DNA of 64,000 nucleotides from Acheta domesticus (GCA_031308135.1 JAHLJT010009419.1:65182723-65246722), one strand, 5' to 3'; shown: positions 34,640 to 47,630, counted from the first letter of the stretch. Translations and numbers: made by a program. Notes: generated from the letters alone by a model not told the origin.

Positions 34640-35860
34640 GCGCACACCGGTCCCCACCGCTTCAGCCTCAGCCTCCGCCTCCCCCCCCCGCCACTACCAC
34701 CACCATCACCGCCTCCGCTTCCGTCTTTGCCTCGTTCTTTGCCTCTGCCTCCGCCTCCGCCACCATCCGAATTTGCCACTACCTGCGCCTTGGCCATAGA
34801 CTAAAGAGGTTACTCTATGTCTTGACCTACGTCTCCACCACCGCCTCAGTCTCCTCCTCCGTTACCACCTCCGCCGTTCCCTCTTTTTCCGCCACCGTCA
34901 CCCCCTACAACACTTCTCCGGTTCCACCTCCACCAATCTCCGTCGCCTTCGCCTCCACCCGCTGCCACCTTCTCCGCCACCGTGTACGTCCCAACCACCA
35001 CCGTTTCGCCTTCATCTTTACCTCACAGCCGCCGCCAGAGCCTAACGTGCCATCACGGTGGCGACACGTCAACCACAGTGCCGTCCGTTCCACCTTCGCC
35101 ACCACCGCTTCCAGTCACGCCCCGCCCCCTCACCGTTCCAACCACCGTCAGCAGTTCTGCCACCCCACTCTCTCCCTCTCTCTATCGTCATCCTCGCGGC
35201 CTTCACCACCACACTGCCAAGGCCGCCACCGCCTTCACCGCTATGAATGCCTCCAGCGTCCCCATCCCTATCACCCCATATCCCAGCGCTTTCATCTCCA
35301 CGGCCTCTGCTCTATCACCACTTTTTCCATTCCCATTCTCCCTCCCGTCACCGTCAGAGCCACCGCCGCTGCCGCTGCCACCGCCGCCGCCTCAATCTTC
35401 ACTTCTTCTACCACCACCGTCACCACCGCCCCTGTTTCTATCCCTATTCCTACCAAAACCATAATCACCGCCATCCTCGGCGCTTCCACCTCCACCTTCA
35501 CTGCTGCCTCTTCCGCCACCGTCTCAGTCTTCACTTCTTCTACCGTCCCCGCCCTCGCCTCTATCCTTGTTCTTACCAACACCGTAATCACCACCATTGT
35601 CAGCGCCTCCATCTCCACCTTTACTGCTGACTCTTGCGCCACCGTCTCAGTCTTCACTTCTACCGCCCCCGCCCTCGCTGTCCCCGCCGCCCCCGCTGCC
35701 TCCGCCCCCGCCTCTATCCCTGTTCCTACCAACAGCACAATCACCACCATTCTCAGTGCCTCTACCTCCACCTCCACCTTCGCTGCTGTCTCCGCCTTCT
35801 GCGCCCGCTTCTCCGCTAGCGCTTGCGGTTCCTCCGGCGCGGCTACGTGCCCGGCCCAGC
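34640..35860. repeat. Long C-rich, triplet-like low-complexity tract
   Basis: Over about 1.2 kb the plus strand is dominated by imperfect ccNccN units (tccgcc, accacc, ccgtca, tctacc), with few purines. Because stops need T and A together, several frames are open at once, including a 496-codon plus-strand ORF (34621-36111) rich in Ser, Thr, Pro and Ala. None has a motif, signal peptide or domain, and overlapping frames are equally open. I read this as an expanded simple-sequence region rather than a gene. A mucin-like or silk-like coding repeat remains possible. Confidence 0.6.
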
Positions 35861-36114
35861 GCCGCCACTTGTCTCCGCCGGACCCCACACGCCCCTCCCC
35901 CGCTGCTTCCTGCGCGCGCTTTTGTTTCCCACACCGCTGTCGCGCAGTCCGCCGCTTCCGGCATTCGCCGCCCGTTTCCCTGCTGGCGGCCGCTGGACGA
36001 CCCGTTGCCCATTGGAGGTTGGAGCGGTTCCTCGTGAATGCTCAGGAGGAGAATTTCTGTGACCTAAAAATATCGCTACATGCATGCAGTCATTCCGACC
36101 CAATCATATAATGT

Positions 36115-36600
36115 AGGTTGCTGAGAGTATCAATTGATGTCCCTGCACTGTCTCTGAATGGGATATTCTAGAGTTCGAGTCACGGCGGCACCAGGATTTA
36201 CTACACTAGCTACATGGATGTGTCGAGTTCAGCCGCTGGATGGGGAGCATTATAGCGGTCGACTGCGTTGATCAATAGTTTCCGTGGGGTCTCCGATCAA
36301 CACCAGGCGAATGCCGGAGCAGTATCCTAAAAATAGGCCACGGACTACGCGAGATTTTTCCTCCCTCTTCCTTGTCCTATCCTCATCCCTTACCCTTAAA
36401 CACACTCACATGCACTACACTACTACGCACGCCGGGTGACCAGTCGGAAGCATAGAGCTTGTCCCGGCTGGGGCGGTGCCCCGCTGGTGGGAGACACTTG
36501 CTCGGGGAAACCTCGCAAGCCATCGGGTAGGCCAGCGCCGGATCTCACAATCTAGCAAGGGATGAACACCGCCACCACCCGCGATAAATGTGCACAGAAC
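36115..36600 (+). mobile_element. tRNA-derived SINE (family A), full-length-like copy
   Basis: The head has a B-box-like gagttcgagtcacggcgg (about 36172-36189). The body is the reverse complement of the 50.2-50.7 kb copy: 'aacaccaggcgaatgccggagcagta', the pyrimidine-rich 'cctcttccttgtcctatcctcatccctta', 'catgcactacactac', and the GC-rich 3' section. Its plus orientation is opposite to the copies at 0.3 and 50 kb. Confidence 0.65.
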
Positions 36601-36608
36601 GAGACTAA

Positions 36609-37060
36609 GGGTCGTGGCAGCGTAGTGGTTAGGACACACGCTTGCTTACCCTTAGGGACAAATCCAAGCATGACTGCGGATTTTTATCCGATGATGTCCT
36701 ATTCAGGGCGACTCTAAGGTTCACTCAGCCTTCTTTCCAAATGAGTACCAATATTTACTGGCTTTATAAGCAGTAAATATTGAGTAAAAAGGTGTCCGGT
36801 TGAAGCCTGACGCTTGCCACGCCATATTCACCACACTGCTAGACATACGATCTAAGAGAAACCCGTTACATTCTTCTGTACAGAGGGCCTTGGAAGTGAG
36901 GATAAACCTGAAAAATGGCTGAAAGAGGAGTCCTAACTTCCTCTAACCCTAAGCAGGATAATCCTGCAGTACTGTGAGTGTAAAGGGTGTTAAAAAAAGG
37001 GACCAATGATCTTAGCAGTTGACGTGCTCGGAATCAATAATCAATCATTCATGCAAATAT
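36609..37060 (+). mobile_element. tRNA-derived SINE of a different family, with 'aatcaatc' tail
   Basis: It begins gtcgtggcagcgtagtggtt, in which tagtggttagg fits a Pol III A-box. It is followed about 35 bp later by a worn B-box (gggacaaatcc). The end is 'cagttgacgtgctcggaatcaataatcaatcattcat', a simple tail of caat-type repeats. It lies directly downstream of the family A SINE. Confidence 0.55.
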
Positions 37061-37648
37061 GACCAGTCAAACCCAATATATTAGGTTTTTCGAAGAAAAT
37101 AGAATTCTCTGAACATGCCAGCAAATCGTGAAAGTTAAGACACAGTTTATCATTTGCATTAGAACAATTTCAGTAATATTTTTCACGCCTTTTACAAGTA
37201 TACCTATTTTCACTGTTAAGATATCAGAGAAAACTCTACGTATCTATTTGAAGCTGCAAAGTTTATTTAGAAAGTCTGCACAATAATTTCAAGATAATTA
37301 GTGTATCTTTAAGCTGTCATTAAAAAATATTTCGTCTAAACGCATTTTTCTGGTAATTGCAAAACTTATGTTCTTGTTGCTTTGATATTGTCGAAATGTT
37401 ACAGTTTTCTGGACATAGCACGGGGTAAGCAACAAGTCGCGCCTCCATTTATCTCCACTGGAGCGCTCCCTGTCATGTGTCCTTCGTGCGCGTGCTGTTT
37501 TCCGCTCCGCTGCCACTCACTCTCCGCTTCCGGCATTTTCCCTCGGCTTTCATCCGGGTCACTGCTCAACAACGTGTTGGGACACACCATGCGATAGTTG
37601 GGGATATGTGATGGTGGCGTGTGCGGTTGATGGAGAGGCAGTGATTGC

Positions 37649-37860
37649 TTTTTTTTAAGGTCGCATCAACTACTAGGACATTAGTGAACACCATTGGATG
37701 TAACGTTATGGTATGAGGATAAAACGATATGGAGCGATATGATGATAGGGGGAGAAAGGACGAACACATACAACCATTCCCGAGGCGGGACTCGAACCCG
37801 CGACCCCACGGTCCAAGATCACTACGGCACTACTGGCTTAGCGACTTTGGTCACGAGTCC
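37649..37860 (-). mobile_element. tRNA-derived SINE (family B), copy 2
   Basis: On the minus strand it reads from a tRNA-like head (ggttcgagtcccgcctcgg at about 37800-37781) to 'gatgcgacctt' and an A-run (T-run on plus at 37649-37657). It aligns head to tail with the copy at 22238-22462, with roughly 80% or more shared positions by eye. Beyond its A-tail lies an unrelated GC-rich stretch (37430-37570). Confidence 0.75.
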
Positions 37861-38049
37861 GACAGCGATTGCCTTACAGACAAAGATTTGTCCGCTCTCG
37901 AAAAGTCCGTCTCGTCGAACCAGAGTTGTAGGTTTTAATCTCGAATTCATTCACACCACCTCATTCCAGAAATGTACGTTTCCGTTGGATCTCACCTCGC
38001 TAGAAGAGCTCACCGCTACTGTAAATTTACTTCGATATTGATCGTTTAA

Positions 38050-39420
38050 CATATTGTTGAGCGCTTGTTGACTAGAGATATGTGATCTTTGCCATCCTTG
38101 GTTACAAATGACTGCAAACATTAGTTCTCTGATGAAACTATAGTCTTCCCATTGTCTTCAAATGATTAACCATTAATGAATGGTGAATTTCAGCGCCAAA
38201 ATTTGAACGTTGATTAAATCAGTACTTTTCTACAAAATATGTTAATGACTGAGATATCGGACAGGTTAAAAAAATTTCTCTTGAAGTGAGAATCTTCAAC
38301 ACAATTTTAGCACCTTTCGGAAGGGTAAGTTGATCGTTGGAGCCCATGGTTTTCTGATTCATCCGATCTCCTATTGCGATTCCTATGACACTGCTACAGC
38401 CTCCAAATCCCCGAAATCGGACTGAGACACCATGTAGAGAACATTTCAGGTTTTCCTCTTTCTCAAAAGTCTAACGTCAGGGTTCAATTTTGAAAATAGT
38501 GAATTCTTATAAAATAATTGATTGTCAGTATTTACCGGAGTGTTTAACTATGACTGTTGTAGATTAACAGGTCCGCTAAACCCAGGAGGATAAAGAGGAG
38601 AAGGATAATAATGAAAAGTTGAATAATAAAGATTCATAAACGTCACATTATCGTAATTTAATGCACAGTAGTATAATTAATCGTTAACAAGTTGTGTTGA
38701 AACTCTCATGTATCAGAACAATGTTATCGTAAAAAGATAGATCAAATTCAACCGCCGTCTTGCGAAGAATTCTACCAACTGGCTGCTCTGATCGTTCTTT
38801 CTGTGGTTTCTCACATTGATTGTAAGTAAATTACGGAGTAATATCTTCACAAACGTGCCACACTGAGCGCAATATTTTCTTCCTCATTCTTGGCCTCTCC
38901 TCGTTCCTTATATACAAACACATACACACTAACTTATACATTCATTACACTTTCAAAAATATCAGGAGATCGGTGCTTGTTAGGGTGGAAAGGTGTTCCC
39001 TTAGCAGAGATATCTGGAAATAGGAAACACATGGAAATTGATGTGTATGTCGGAGCCGTATCTCTCTTCCAGCAGATGAGGCATACTGCCACCACGGCAT
39101 TCACTACACTCACGAGACTAAAGGCCAAATTATTTTAAGCAACACCACCCATTCAATCGTTGGATAAAGCGCTAACTTGAATCCGAATTTTTTTTCACTA
39201 TGTAACGTCTTTTTTACTTTTTGTAGGTTCACAAAAACTTGGGTTGTAAATTAAAAAATAATATTATTAAAAGCACCCACATAAAAAATACTACGCAGAA
39301 GTAAACAGATAATATATTATAAACTCAGGATTGCTAACCATCACAACTGGTTATCGATGGTTAGTAATTCCAAGAAACTACAATGTACATTATCTATGTA
39401 AAACAAGATGGCAATAAATG

Positions 39421-39461
<41 letters not shown>

Positions 39462-41240
39462 TACGTTCACGCAATTAGTCGCACAATACCGAGAATAACT
39501 ATTGTTTTCTTCGAAATTAGATAGTATGGGGGATATCATCGGGATTAGTACAAAGATCAGAACCAAATTTTGCAGTCCAAATTCCAACCTCATCTCGCGG
39601 TAGGAGAAGAAACGAATCCACCTCTCCGAATATCCGAGGTCTGTTATTCCTTTCTAACCAATTGAACTTAAATAATGATAATGTGCTGGCTTTTGGTGCC
39701 AATATCTGGATTATTTTTACAGATCTATTAACTTTAATGGTCAGCGTGAAATTTGGAGTAAAATTTATTGAGTCTCTTATTATGTTCCTTTGCCCCACTT
39801 TCGTTATTGCTTTTTCCGATCACGCATACCATGAAGCTCTTTTTATATGATTATTAGTAATATTTCAATAAGGCACGAAAATCTGGAGTGAAGAGAATAA
39901 ACTTTCACGTTTCAATGCTTTTGATAGGACTATATAATTTCCTGTGTGATAAATAACTTCAACTCATCATGAATTTATTTAGTACCAATATCGTGTCTCT
40001 TCTTTTATTTTTTTAAACATTCCCATCTTTTCAAACACTTTTGTATAGAGAATATGTGCGGCTTTTTCAACACATTTTAATCATTCTGTTCTTGATTACT
40101 TGTTTGTGAGTTGAGGGGCACACTTATCTTCAAAATAAACCGTTGTAAGAATTTGAAAAAGAATATTCTTTAAATATTATTTAGCAATTTTATTTTCTCC
40201 TTTATGAAAGCAGACTTAAGGTTGGATGTACGTTAGTATGATTAATTATACATGTACCAATTCTATCGCATATAATAACTGATTCGATCACCTTGATGTG
40301 AAATTTGTACTTTTACAAACGTTTTACTTACAATTATTGATTTGATCTTGTTGTAGTTTTTATATTGGGATTCAAATCATGTATATTGTAGCTAAACGTT
40401 ACAATGGTGAATGATAAATAGGTGAATGAGAAACGTGGGAATTGTGGCAATTAAGAAAATATCTGACGAAAGTTGGAATGTTCACTACGAATTCCACAAA
40501 GATTGCCCATGGATCAAATCGCGGCCCAGAGGTACGTATCATTAATCGCGCATATCATCAAACGCGCTAATCATTACACAACAAAAAAAATCTCGAAAGT
40601 ATTTATTACCATTACCTGCACATTTGAAATTAATGTTCAAGGCTTATCATTATTGCATCATTAATGATAAAATAAATTAATTTGAAGTACCAGCACACAC
40701 GTTGCCCCAAATCTATTGGAAGCTTACGCTGAGAAAACAGTAAGTTATAAGGTAGAAAATTAATGGTATAGCAATATAATAATTTTTAGAAAAATACGAC
40801 CCTCCAAAACTTTAAACTGATTAAACGAAAAGATTCATAAGAGTCAGGTATTTGCCGAAAAGTTAAATATATACTTTTCTATTTCCAAGCTTATTTTAGT
40901 TAACATATTACATACATAACCACATCACTTTATTCACCTTTAGTACCTACATATATCAGGAAAAAATAAGCATTCTCTCAAATTAAACAGAAGATAGTCT
41001 ACTAAAAATCCCGTGATTAAATGAATTCTGTTTAGGCTTCGAATTGCTTATCTACAAATTTTGGGAGTCTATTCCACTTTCGCGAGAACGGCAGCAGCGA
41101 GCAAAGAGAATGATGTACAATCATTCGGCTCTCTGACTTACGACAACTCACCAAATAATCTAATATCTGACGGTCAACAAACCTCGTGACACCAGTCGTT
41201 TCTTTTTTAATGTGTAGGCAGATTAAAGACATGTATTTAT
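38050..41240. other. AT-rich stretch with a (TTA)n microsatellite
   Basis: A run of about 12 TTA units at 39424-39461 produces a poly-Asn ORF on the minus strand. The ORFs at 38890-39138, 39517-39798 and 39662-39850 have no supported function. No exon or RNA gene was recognised. Confidence 0.45.
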
Positions 41241-41248
41241 AATCAATG

Positions 41249-43250
41249 ATGAATACGGCAGACAAAAAATATACTGATTTGGAATTGCAGGACCTTTTCT
41301 GTCCTTCTGAGAGTGAGGATGAATTTCATGACGATATTTTTGATGATTCAGATGATCCGCCCCTTGACCTATAAAACCCTGTTAGAAGAGGGTGTGGAAT
41401 CTGAAGATTAATATACAGAGGTGACAGTGAAGTTGCATACTAAATTATGGAGAAAAAAAATCGGAGGGTGACATGCAAGCAGATACTAGTTCTCATTGTG
41501 TTATTCCAAGCACTTTAGGGGCCATTGGTGACAGTAATCAGGATAGACAAATTACTGTGTTAACCCTCCGGCGGGCGCAACCCATCATTTGCCGCCAGCA
41601 GGCGCGTGCGGCATTCCGTACCGCATTTATCATCTTAGATTTTCACGACAATAGTTATTACTTTTGTTAAGTAATGTGAAGGAAATATTCTTTATGTTTT
41701 TATACATTTTATTTCATAATAACTAACTAAATACCAAACTAAGTGACAATATTACAACAGTCTTATCCATCACTCGCTCCCTCCGCGTGTTGGCATATGT
41801 TACATGTCGGGGAATGACGTGCATTCTAACGTTTCTTCAGAAACAATGCATTTAAATTTGAATTAGTCGTTAGTACTCGAATTGGGAAAATTATTGAGGA
41901 AACAAACTTGTATAATATGCTGGTGAATCCTGTCAAGGCAGTTAATTACTCATTTTACGATCATCAGAAATACTTCAGATTTAGGTTTCAAAATTATGTG
42001 ACTCCTCCTGCAAATATTCGTGATCTCTGGAGTAATGTTTTGGGTAATGAGTTTTTGAAAGTAAGTAATACGCAAAAGGCTTTTAAAGCGCTTCTTTCTG
42101 TTTTGCTTTTCAACAATAATTTATTACAACTTTGTTCTGATAGTTCAGAGAGTGACCAATTATACACACTTAGATCTGTACTGGATTACCTCATCAACAG
42201 TTTTTGACAGTACCAATGTCTGAACGTCTTGTAATTGATGAAGAAATTTGTGCCACTGAAGTGTGACATCCTTTGAAAGTGAGACATCACATGAAAAACA
42301 AACATCATGGATAGGGTTATAAACAATTTGTGCTCTTTGGTAACACGAGTTTTGCCAACAAGATTGAAATTTACAGTGGATAGGAAAATAAGTCACGATT
42401 CAGAAATCCTGATGAGCCTGATGTTAGGGTATGTGCGAATATTGTGATATGCCTTGCAAGAAAAATACCGAAAAATCCAAATTATAAACTATTATACTTT
42501 TATCTACAATTAACCAATTGTATTTCTCTTTGCATTTAGTTGTTTCAACAAGCAATCCAATCCACTAAAACTGTGCCAAGAAACAGACTTCCTAAAGATA
42601 AGTTTCTCTTGCAGCAAGCAATGAAAAACCCTAGAAGTCTCTCCGAGGAATTTGTTACAAATGTAGAGTTGATTTGTTACAAAAGTAGAGTTGATCTTCT
42701 GTAATATTAAAAGATAACATTGTTGAATTATAATCCACTTTTGTAGGGAAGTAGTCAATACGAGAGGCTAAAATATTTAACAGGAAGAAAAAATAATATG
42801 TCTAATACCATGTTCTGATGTTTTGTCTGTATAGATATCCCCTATGAGAAATGTTGATCTCCTTGACAGCAACATTGGGAAATTTCACATCACAATCAAA
42901 TTAAAAAAGTGGTAGTACAGATTATTTTACCACTTGCTTGACATTATTGTCATCAATGCTTGGGTATTGCAAAGGGAAGTTTGTGCAGAAAAAGGTGCAA
43001 CTCGTAGACTACAAAAATACTTAAGGTTGATTTAGAAAAAACCCTGTGCAAATTAGGACCACAATGTATTAAGAGAGGCAGGCCACAAAGTTCTGATCCT
43101 ATTGAAACTGCAAGACAAAAGTCGAAAGTGTACGCAACGATCCATTTGGCCACTGGTCAATTTTTGGAAGGAAAAAAGAACAACCTCCAAATTACCAGGG
43201 TCGAGAGGATACACATATGTGGCAATTTAAAGTAAACATGTATTTAAACA
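41249..43250 (+). pseudogene. Decayed piggyBac-type transposase
   Basis: A start at 41249 gives 41 residues rich in Asp/Glu (for example DDIFDDSDDPP), typical of a piggyBac N-terminus, before a stop. Later fragments appear in order. VPMSERLVIDEEICATEV lies near 42210-42263 and keeps an Ile-Asp-Glu like the first catalytic Asp region. GYKQFVLFGNTSFANKIEI lies near 42317-42375. The segment expected to hold the second catalytic Asp (usually Phe-Asp-Asn-Tyr-Phe) reads YFYLQ near 42490, so that Asp is lost. NVDLLDSNIGKFHITIK lies near 42850. Stops, frameshifts and an internal insertion show that it is dead. Terminal repeats were not identified. Confidence 0.75.
41559..41870. mobile_element. Possible piggyBac-type insertion inside the transposase relic
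   Basis: At 41561 the sequence reads ttaaccctccggcgggcgca. This is a TTAA target followed by a CCCT start and a GC-rich palindromic-looking segment, as at piggyBac-family ends. It splits the relic between the acidic N-terminus and the main domain. A matching right end ending in GGGTTAA was not found, so the extent is a guess. Confidence 0.3.
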
Positions 43251-43288
43251 GAGGGAAGAATTGTTTCATGGATTTCTATTGTCATAAG

Positions 43289-43384
43289 TAATATCACGAG
43301 AAGTGTTGTGCTAGCCGGTAAATTCACGACTCGCGTAGCGAGGAGTGAATTTACCGGCTAGCACAGCACTTCGAGTGATATTTA
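43289..43384. repeat. Long near-perfect hairpin palindrome
   Basis: The left arm at 43289-43327 includes gtgctagccggtaaattcac. The right arm at 43345-43384 includes its complement gtgaatttaccggctagcac. The 17-base loop is itself self-complementary (ctcgc gta gcgag). About 40 bp per arm pair with few mismatches. It lies about 100 bp past the last piggyBac-like coding block. Confidence 0.85.
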
Positions 43385-43389
43385 GTGTG

Positions 43390-46370
43390 ACTATTTCACG
43401 AATAAACACATTACATGATTTGAAAGGATAGTTTAAATCACAGGAATTACGAAAAAGGGAAATATTACTCAAAATTACAACCGAAAAATGAAAACATTTC
43501 ATTCAGTTCCGACTTATTACTGCCTCCTGGAATAACTTACGATCAAGTAAAATTTGAATAACAGTTTAATGCAGAAAATGATTTCAAATCTGTTTCAATT
43601 TTATGGTAATAAAACTTTCGGAAAACAATTATAACAAGGCTACTGACAAGAACATTTATTAAAATCACAATCATTAAAGTTGTAGGAAGTTGGTTTCCAA
43701 GTCTTGGTCTTCCATAGAAGTATTTGAAATGGAAGATGTACAAGATGAATTAGCAGCGGAATTCGTCAATTTCGAATGGATTGAACACACGTGTGTACCC
43801 TATTAAAATATTTTCCTGAATAATTTTGGTTGTAACGTTCCACATAGTTTTGATGGCATATTCTTTGTACTCTTCACAATCTAATCTTCGTATATTAATT
43901 GCCTAAAACATGTGTAATTTCTTCATTTGTAGTTTGTGCTGTCCATTTGTATTTTCTGTCTTGACAAAATCTTGAAATTTCTTTTACACACTTTTTCTGT
44001 TCCTTTTGCTGTTTTTCGGCACTGAATCTTTAATAATAGATTCTATTTCAGAGTTTTAAACATTACCAAAACCACACATTTTAATATTATATTGATGCAC
44101 AAGAGCTATTTTGGAGGTGAAACAATTGCTATCGTTATCTTAAAAAGGTAAACAAAGGTTTTACAGCGATAAAAAAAGGTAAACAAGCTGATGGCGATAA
44201 ACATCTGGGATTGGTTTAATTTGAATATATCCAGGCTTACCATTGGCTACTTACGACGCGGATAGACATGAGTGAAATAGTCAATGATAAAAAAAATATG
44301 TAAAAAGTAGGCCTACTTTTGTTGTTGGCCCTAATGCAAGAAAATTATTAGTATTTATTTTTTATGAAAATAAATGGGTATGATTATTGATTAATATCTG
44401 CATTGGAGTGTCTTAAATGTTGAGTCAATCCACATCTTTGCATATATTCACAGTGTATTTTATGCATAAATCTTATTGACTGAAAAACTAACTTTAAAAA
44501 TATGTTTGCAATATATAGGGCCCATTCTTTATAATAGACAAAATAGGCTTAAAAAGTTGGCGTAATGAAGGTAAGATTTGATTCGTTCCAAGGAAAGCTT
44601 ACATTTGGATGAGAGGCTTTACGTCAAATTTAAAGAATGTAAAAAGGACATGTCAACTCTTTCATTCTTCAATCACAGTATTGATACAAATACCTTCCTG
44701 ATTTTTTACGGTTGGCTAATATTTGTATAAAATATTTTTCTGCATCTACCCTTTGTGTCCAGTATTTCGATTGAAGGTCTAAAAATGTACTCCGTCGTAT
44801 GGATTCAATAGACCCTCAATTCTATGGATTCAATATCAATATAAGTCTGTCCTATTTATTGTCTTCCTCTCCCAGACAGATGCTGTTGGTAAACGGCATC
44901 AGCAGGTTTTTTATATAAAATCATTATTTTTTACATCGAATTGTGATTTTCCATTTTTATTCTTTGAACAATACACATTTAATTATTTGATTTGGTATCT
45001 GTTGAGATTGTTGTATTCCGCATTTTAAAAATCGAAAATTAATGAAACATGAATTATAAAAAGAACTACTTTAACTATTCGCGGACTTGCAGAAACACAA
45101 CTAAATTTTTCGCGTGAAGAAGGCTCATGCCTTTTGTTCTCCCCTACTCATTCTGTCAGAAGGCTAACCCGACTCAACACCACTGTGATTCCATTAAGTA
45201 ACATTTAATGTGAAATCAGAGACCATAATTAACCTATGTTATTACAGCACGTAGTGACGCCTCAGAGTCGTCTGTGAAGTACCACGTTCGATTGAAGAAA
45301 CGAAGTTCCTCGGTACCCCAAAACCAGAGGCGTTCTCGTGGGCCCGGTGCAGAAAGTCAAAATGGGACCTTTCATTGCCATTACTATCTTCATTGGGCGG
45401 GCGTCCACATTCGGAAGATTTACTCTGTACAGATGGGTTAGCAATTACACATCTTTCAGAGCGAAGGAAAAGACAGTGATTCTGATTTTCTTTGTAGAAA
45501 CATAGAAGGGGGAGTAAACTCATAATCCGATGAAAAGCTATCCAGTTTCAATCAAAATAAACAGGTGGATAATTCCCCCGTTTTGATCAATGCCAGGCAG
45601 TTAAATTAAAAATTGTAATACGAGAATTAATTACTAATGAATATGTTCGACAGTGAACATATAGCTCATCTTCACACAATAGCAAGAAAAACAACGGCTC
45701 ATGGGCAATGAAGTGTTCTGTTCCCGGTATGAACAACTTCACTGTCGAGCTCCAAACACATTTGTTAGAAGCTAGACGGATTTTACAAGATCTATTATAA
45801 CTTTGCAATAGAAACAAGAGAAATGACTTGTCGGGTGATTTATTAGCTCTTTATAGATTACGACCATGACATTAATATTTTATTGCAGTTTTTGAATATT
45901 ATTTACCTGTTTATTTTTTGTGTTAAAAATAAATGTTTTTCATGGATTTGAAATTACGTAATTTTCATTATCTAAATTATATTTTTAACTTGGTATAATA
46001 CATGTACATTATTATAATTTTTGACACTATTCTAAGGAGAGACCTCCCGGTATATTTTTTTAAAAATATTATAGCTATTTGTTATACAATAAGATTTGTT
46101 TTCGATTCTAATTAGCATGTGTCAATATGATACACCCAAATACTCGAGTACGTTACGTATTGAAGTTCACATTTAATGAAATTCAAATAGCTAGGTACAG
46201 ATACTTCTGGATTTACGAACATGTTTGAAGCGTTCGTGAATGAAAAAAATCATGAAGGAAAAAAAACAAACTAAAATAATCATTTTATAACTGATGTCGA
46301 TAAAATATATGACCGTGAACCTGTCATCTTTGGTTGCGATAGTTTACCATTCCAAGAAGCTCTATTACTT
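43390..46370. other. AT-rich stretch without recognisable genes
   Basis: No splice-supported exon or RNA gene was found. A 93-codon minus-strand ORF at 45242-45523 lies in slightly GC-richer DNA but matches nothing I know. Confidence 0.4.
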
Positions 46371-46382
46371 CTAATTTTGGTT

Positions 46383-46540
46383 TAACCAATTGCCTTGATT
46401 TCGTATTTTGCCGTGAGGAAACGTCGCAGCATGACGGCCGCAACGTTGGCGTCTCTGTGCCTAGAGGGCGGCATGTCGCGGAGGCAAGTAAACACTGACT
46501 CCGACCACGACGGCCTATGCTTCGACTCCAAATTATTCTC
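46383..46540 (-). repeat. GC-rich interspersed repeat, copy 1 (transposon fragment)
   Basis: In reverse complement this reads 'ggtcggagtcagtgtttacttgcct...ggcacagagacgccaacgttgcggccgtcatgctgcgac'. It matches 56812-56905 on the plus strand over about 95 bp at about 80%. It is therefore a dispersed repeat. The 104-codon ORF across it (46324-46638) should not be taken as a gene. Confidence 0.55.
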
Positions 46541-46599
46541 TCCAGCTTCAGTTTTAAACAGTTAAATAGACAAGTTGTACCTGCAGTAACAATTACGCA

Positions 46600-47630
46600 G
46601 GTGGAGAAGTTGCATGTGGAAGAAAATGAAACAAACACGTTATATTGATTTATGTATTTTATTTATTGATGTATTTTATTGATTTATGTATTATATTTAC
46701 AAAAATCATAAAGTTTAAGTATGTTTAATACGTGCAAATTAAAGCAAAAGTATGTGAAACAAATGTGTTAGCGAGAGTTGAGTATTAATACAGATCTAAA
46801 TGTAACGGACATCCACGAAAAGGTTGACTGAATTGTGGATAACCGAACCGGCGCATTGAGGACAGCAAAAATGCTTCGCAACATCTTTTCTTTGCATCTT
46901 TAGTTCCTTCCAGTAAGCTATCAAGGAATTTTGAGGTTTTCCACAAACTGTGGTTAAGCCTTCTTTCTTCAAGAACCATTTCGTGATGTTAACGACTCTA
47001 TTGTAACCACAAGCTCTAATTTTGTTCTCTTCATATTTTAACAAGAACATGAGAATTTTGCTGTCTAGTTTTGTATAAAATAAACAGGCAAAATATAATA
47101 AAAATAATAATAATAATAATGATTAAATTATTTAGCCAGTTTGAGGCTCATTTTTAAAGGTTTCATAGACCTTAAATATTAATCAAAAACGTCCGTGTTT
47201 ATGAAAAACCTTATCAGATACAAATATTTATATTTACTCAATGTAATGAAACACTAATATTCTTGTGCTAGTTTTATAATTTAAAAATTATTTTAGCGCA
47301 AGGAAGGGTCTAAAAAGATATATAAATGAGTTAAACAAAAACATTTAATTTACAAAATTAATATTACATTAATATAATTTTGAAAATAGTTATTAATACA
47401 ATTAGTAATAACTCAAATCTATCGTTAAATATACGGCACGCTTCGCGCAGGAGTGAGTCTTTCCTAATTACAAAGCATCACGTGTCAACGCTTTCCTTCC
47501 ATTCCCGGTACACTCCCCCATACTGCCTGCAATCGATCCTGCACAGTCATTTGCTGAAATTGGATATATTTGTAGATTGAGTGATTTTCTGGGAACAAGA
47601 CGCACTGCGCAGAATCAGGTACGTTAATAG
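46600..47630. other. AT-rich stretch, one unassigned ORF
   Basis: Minus-strand 46796-47050 encodes 84 residues with a CCPQCAG phrase and Lys-rich segments. It may be a transposon fragment but I cannot name it. Nothing else was recognised. Confidence 0.35.

Noticed and set aside
34621..36111. 496-codon ORF as a protein gene
   Set aside because: It is low-complexity C-rich DNA with several overlapping open frames. It is reported as a repeat tract with coding only as an open question.
37694..38041. 115-codon ORF reading RGGTRTRDPTVQDHYGT
   Set aside because: This phrase comes from translating the tRNA-like head of a SINE; the same phrase appears at the other family B copy (22135-22371, minus).
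45242..45523. 93-codon minus ORF with Cys and Arg-rich parts
   Set aside because: A second overlapping frame is open too, there is no signal peptide or splice site, and no family resemblance. It is left unannotated as a gene.
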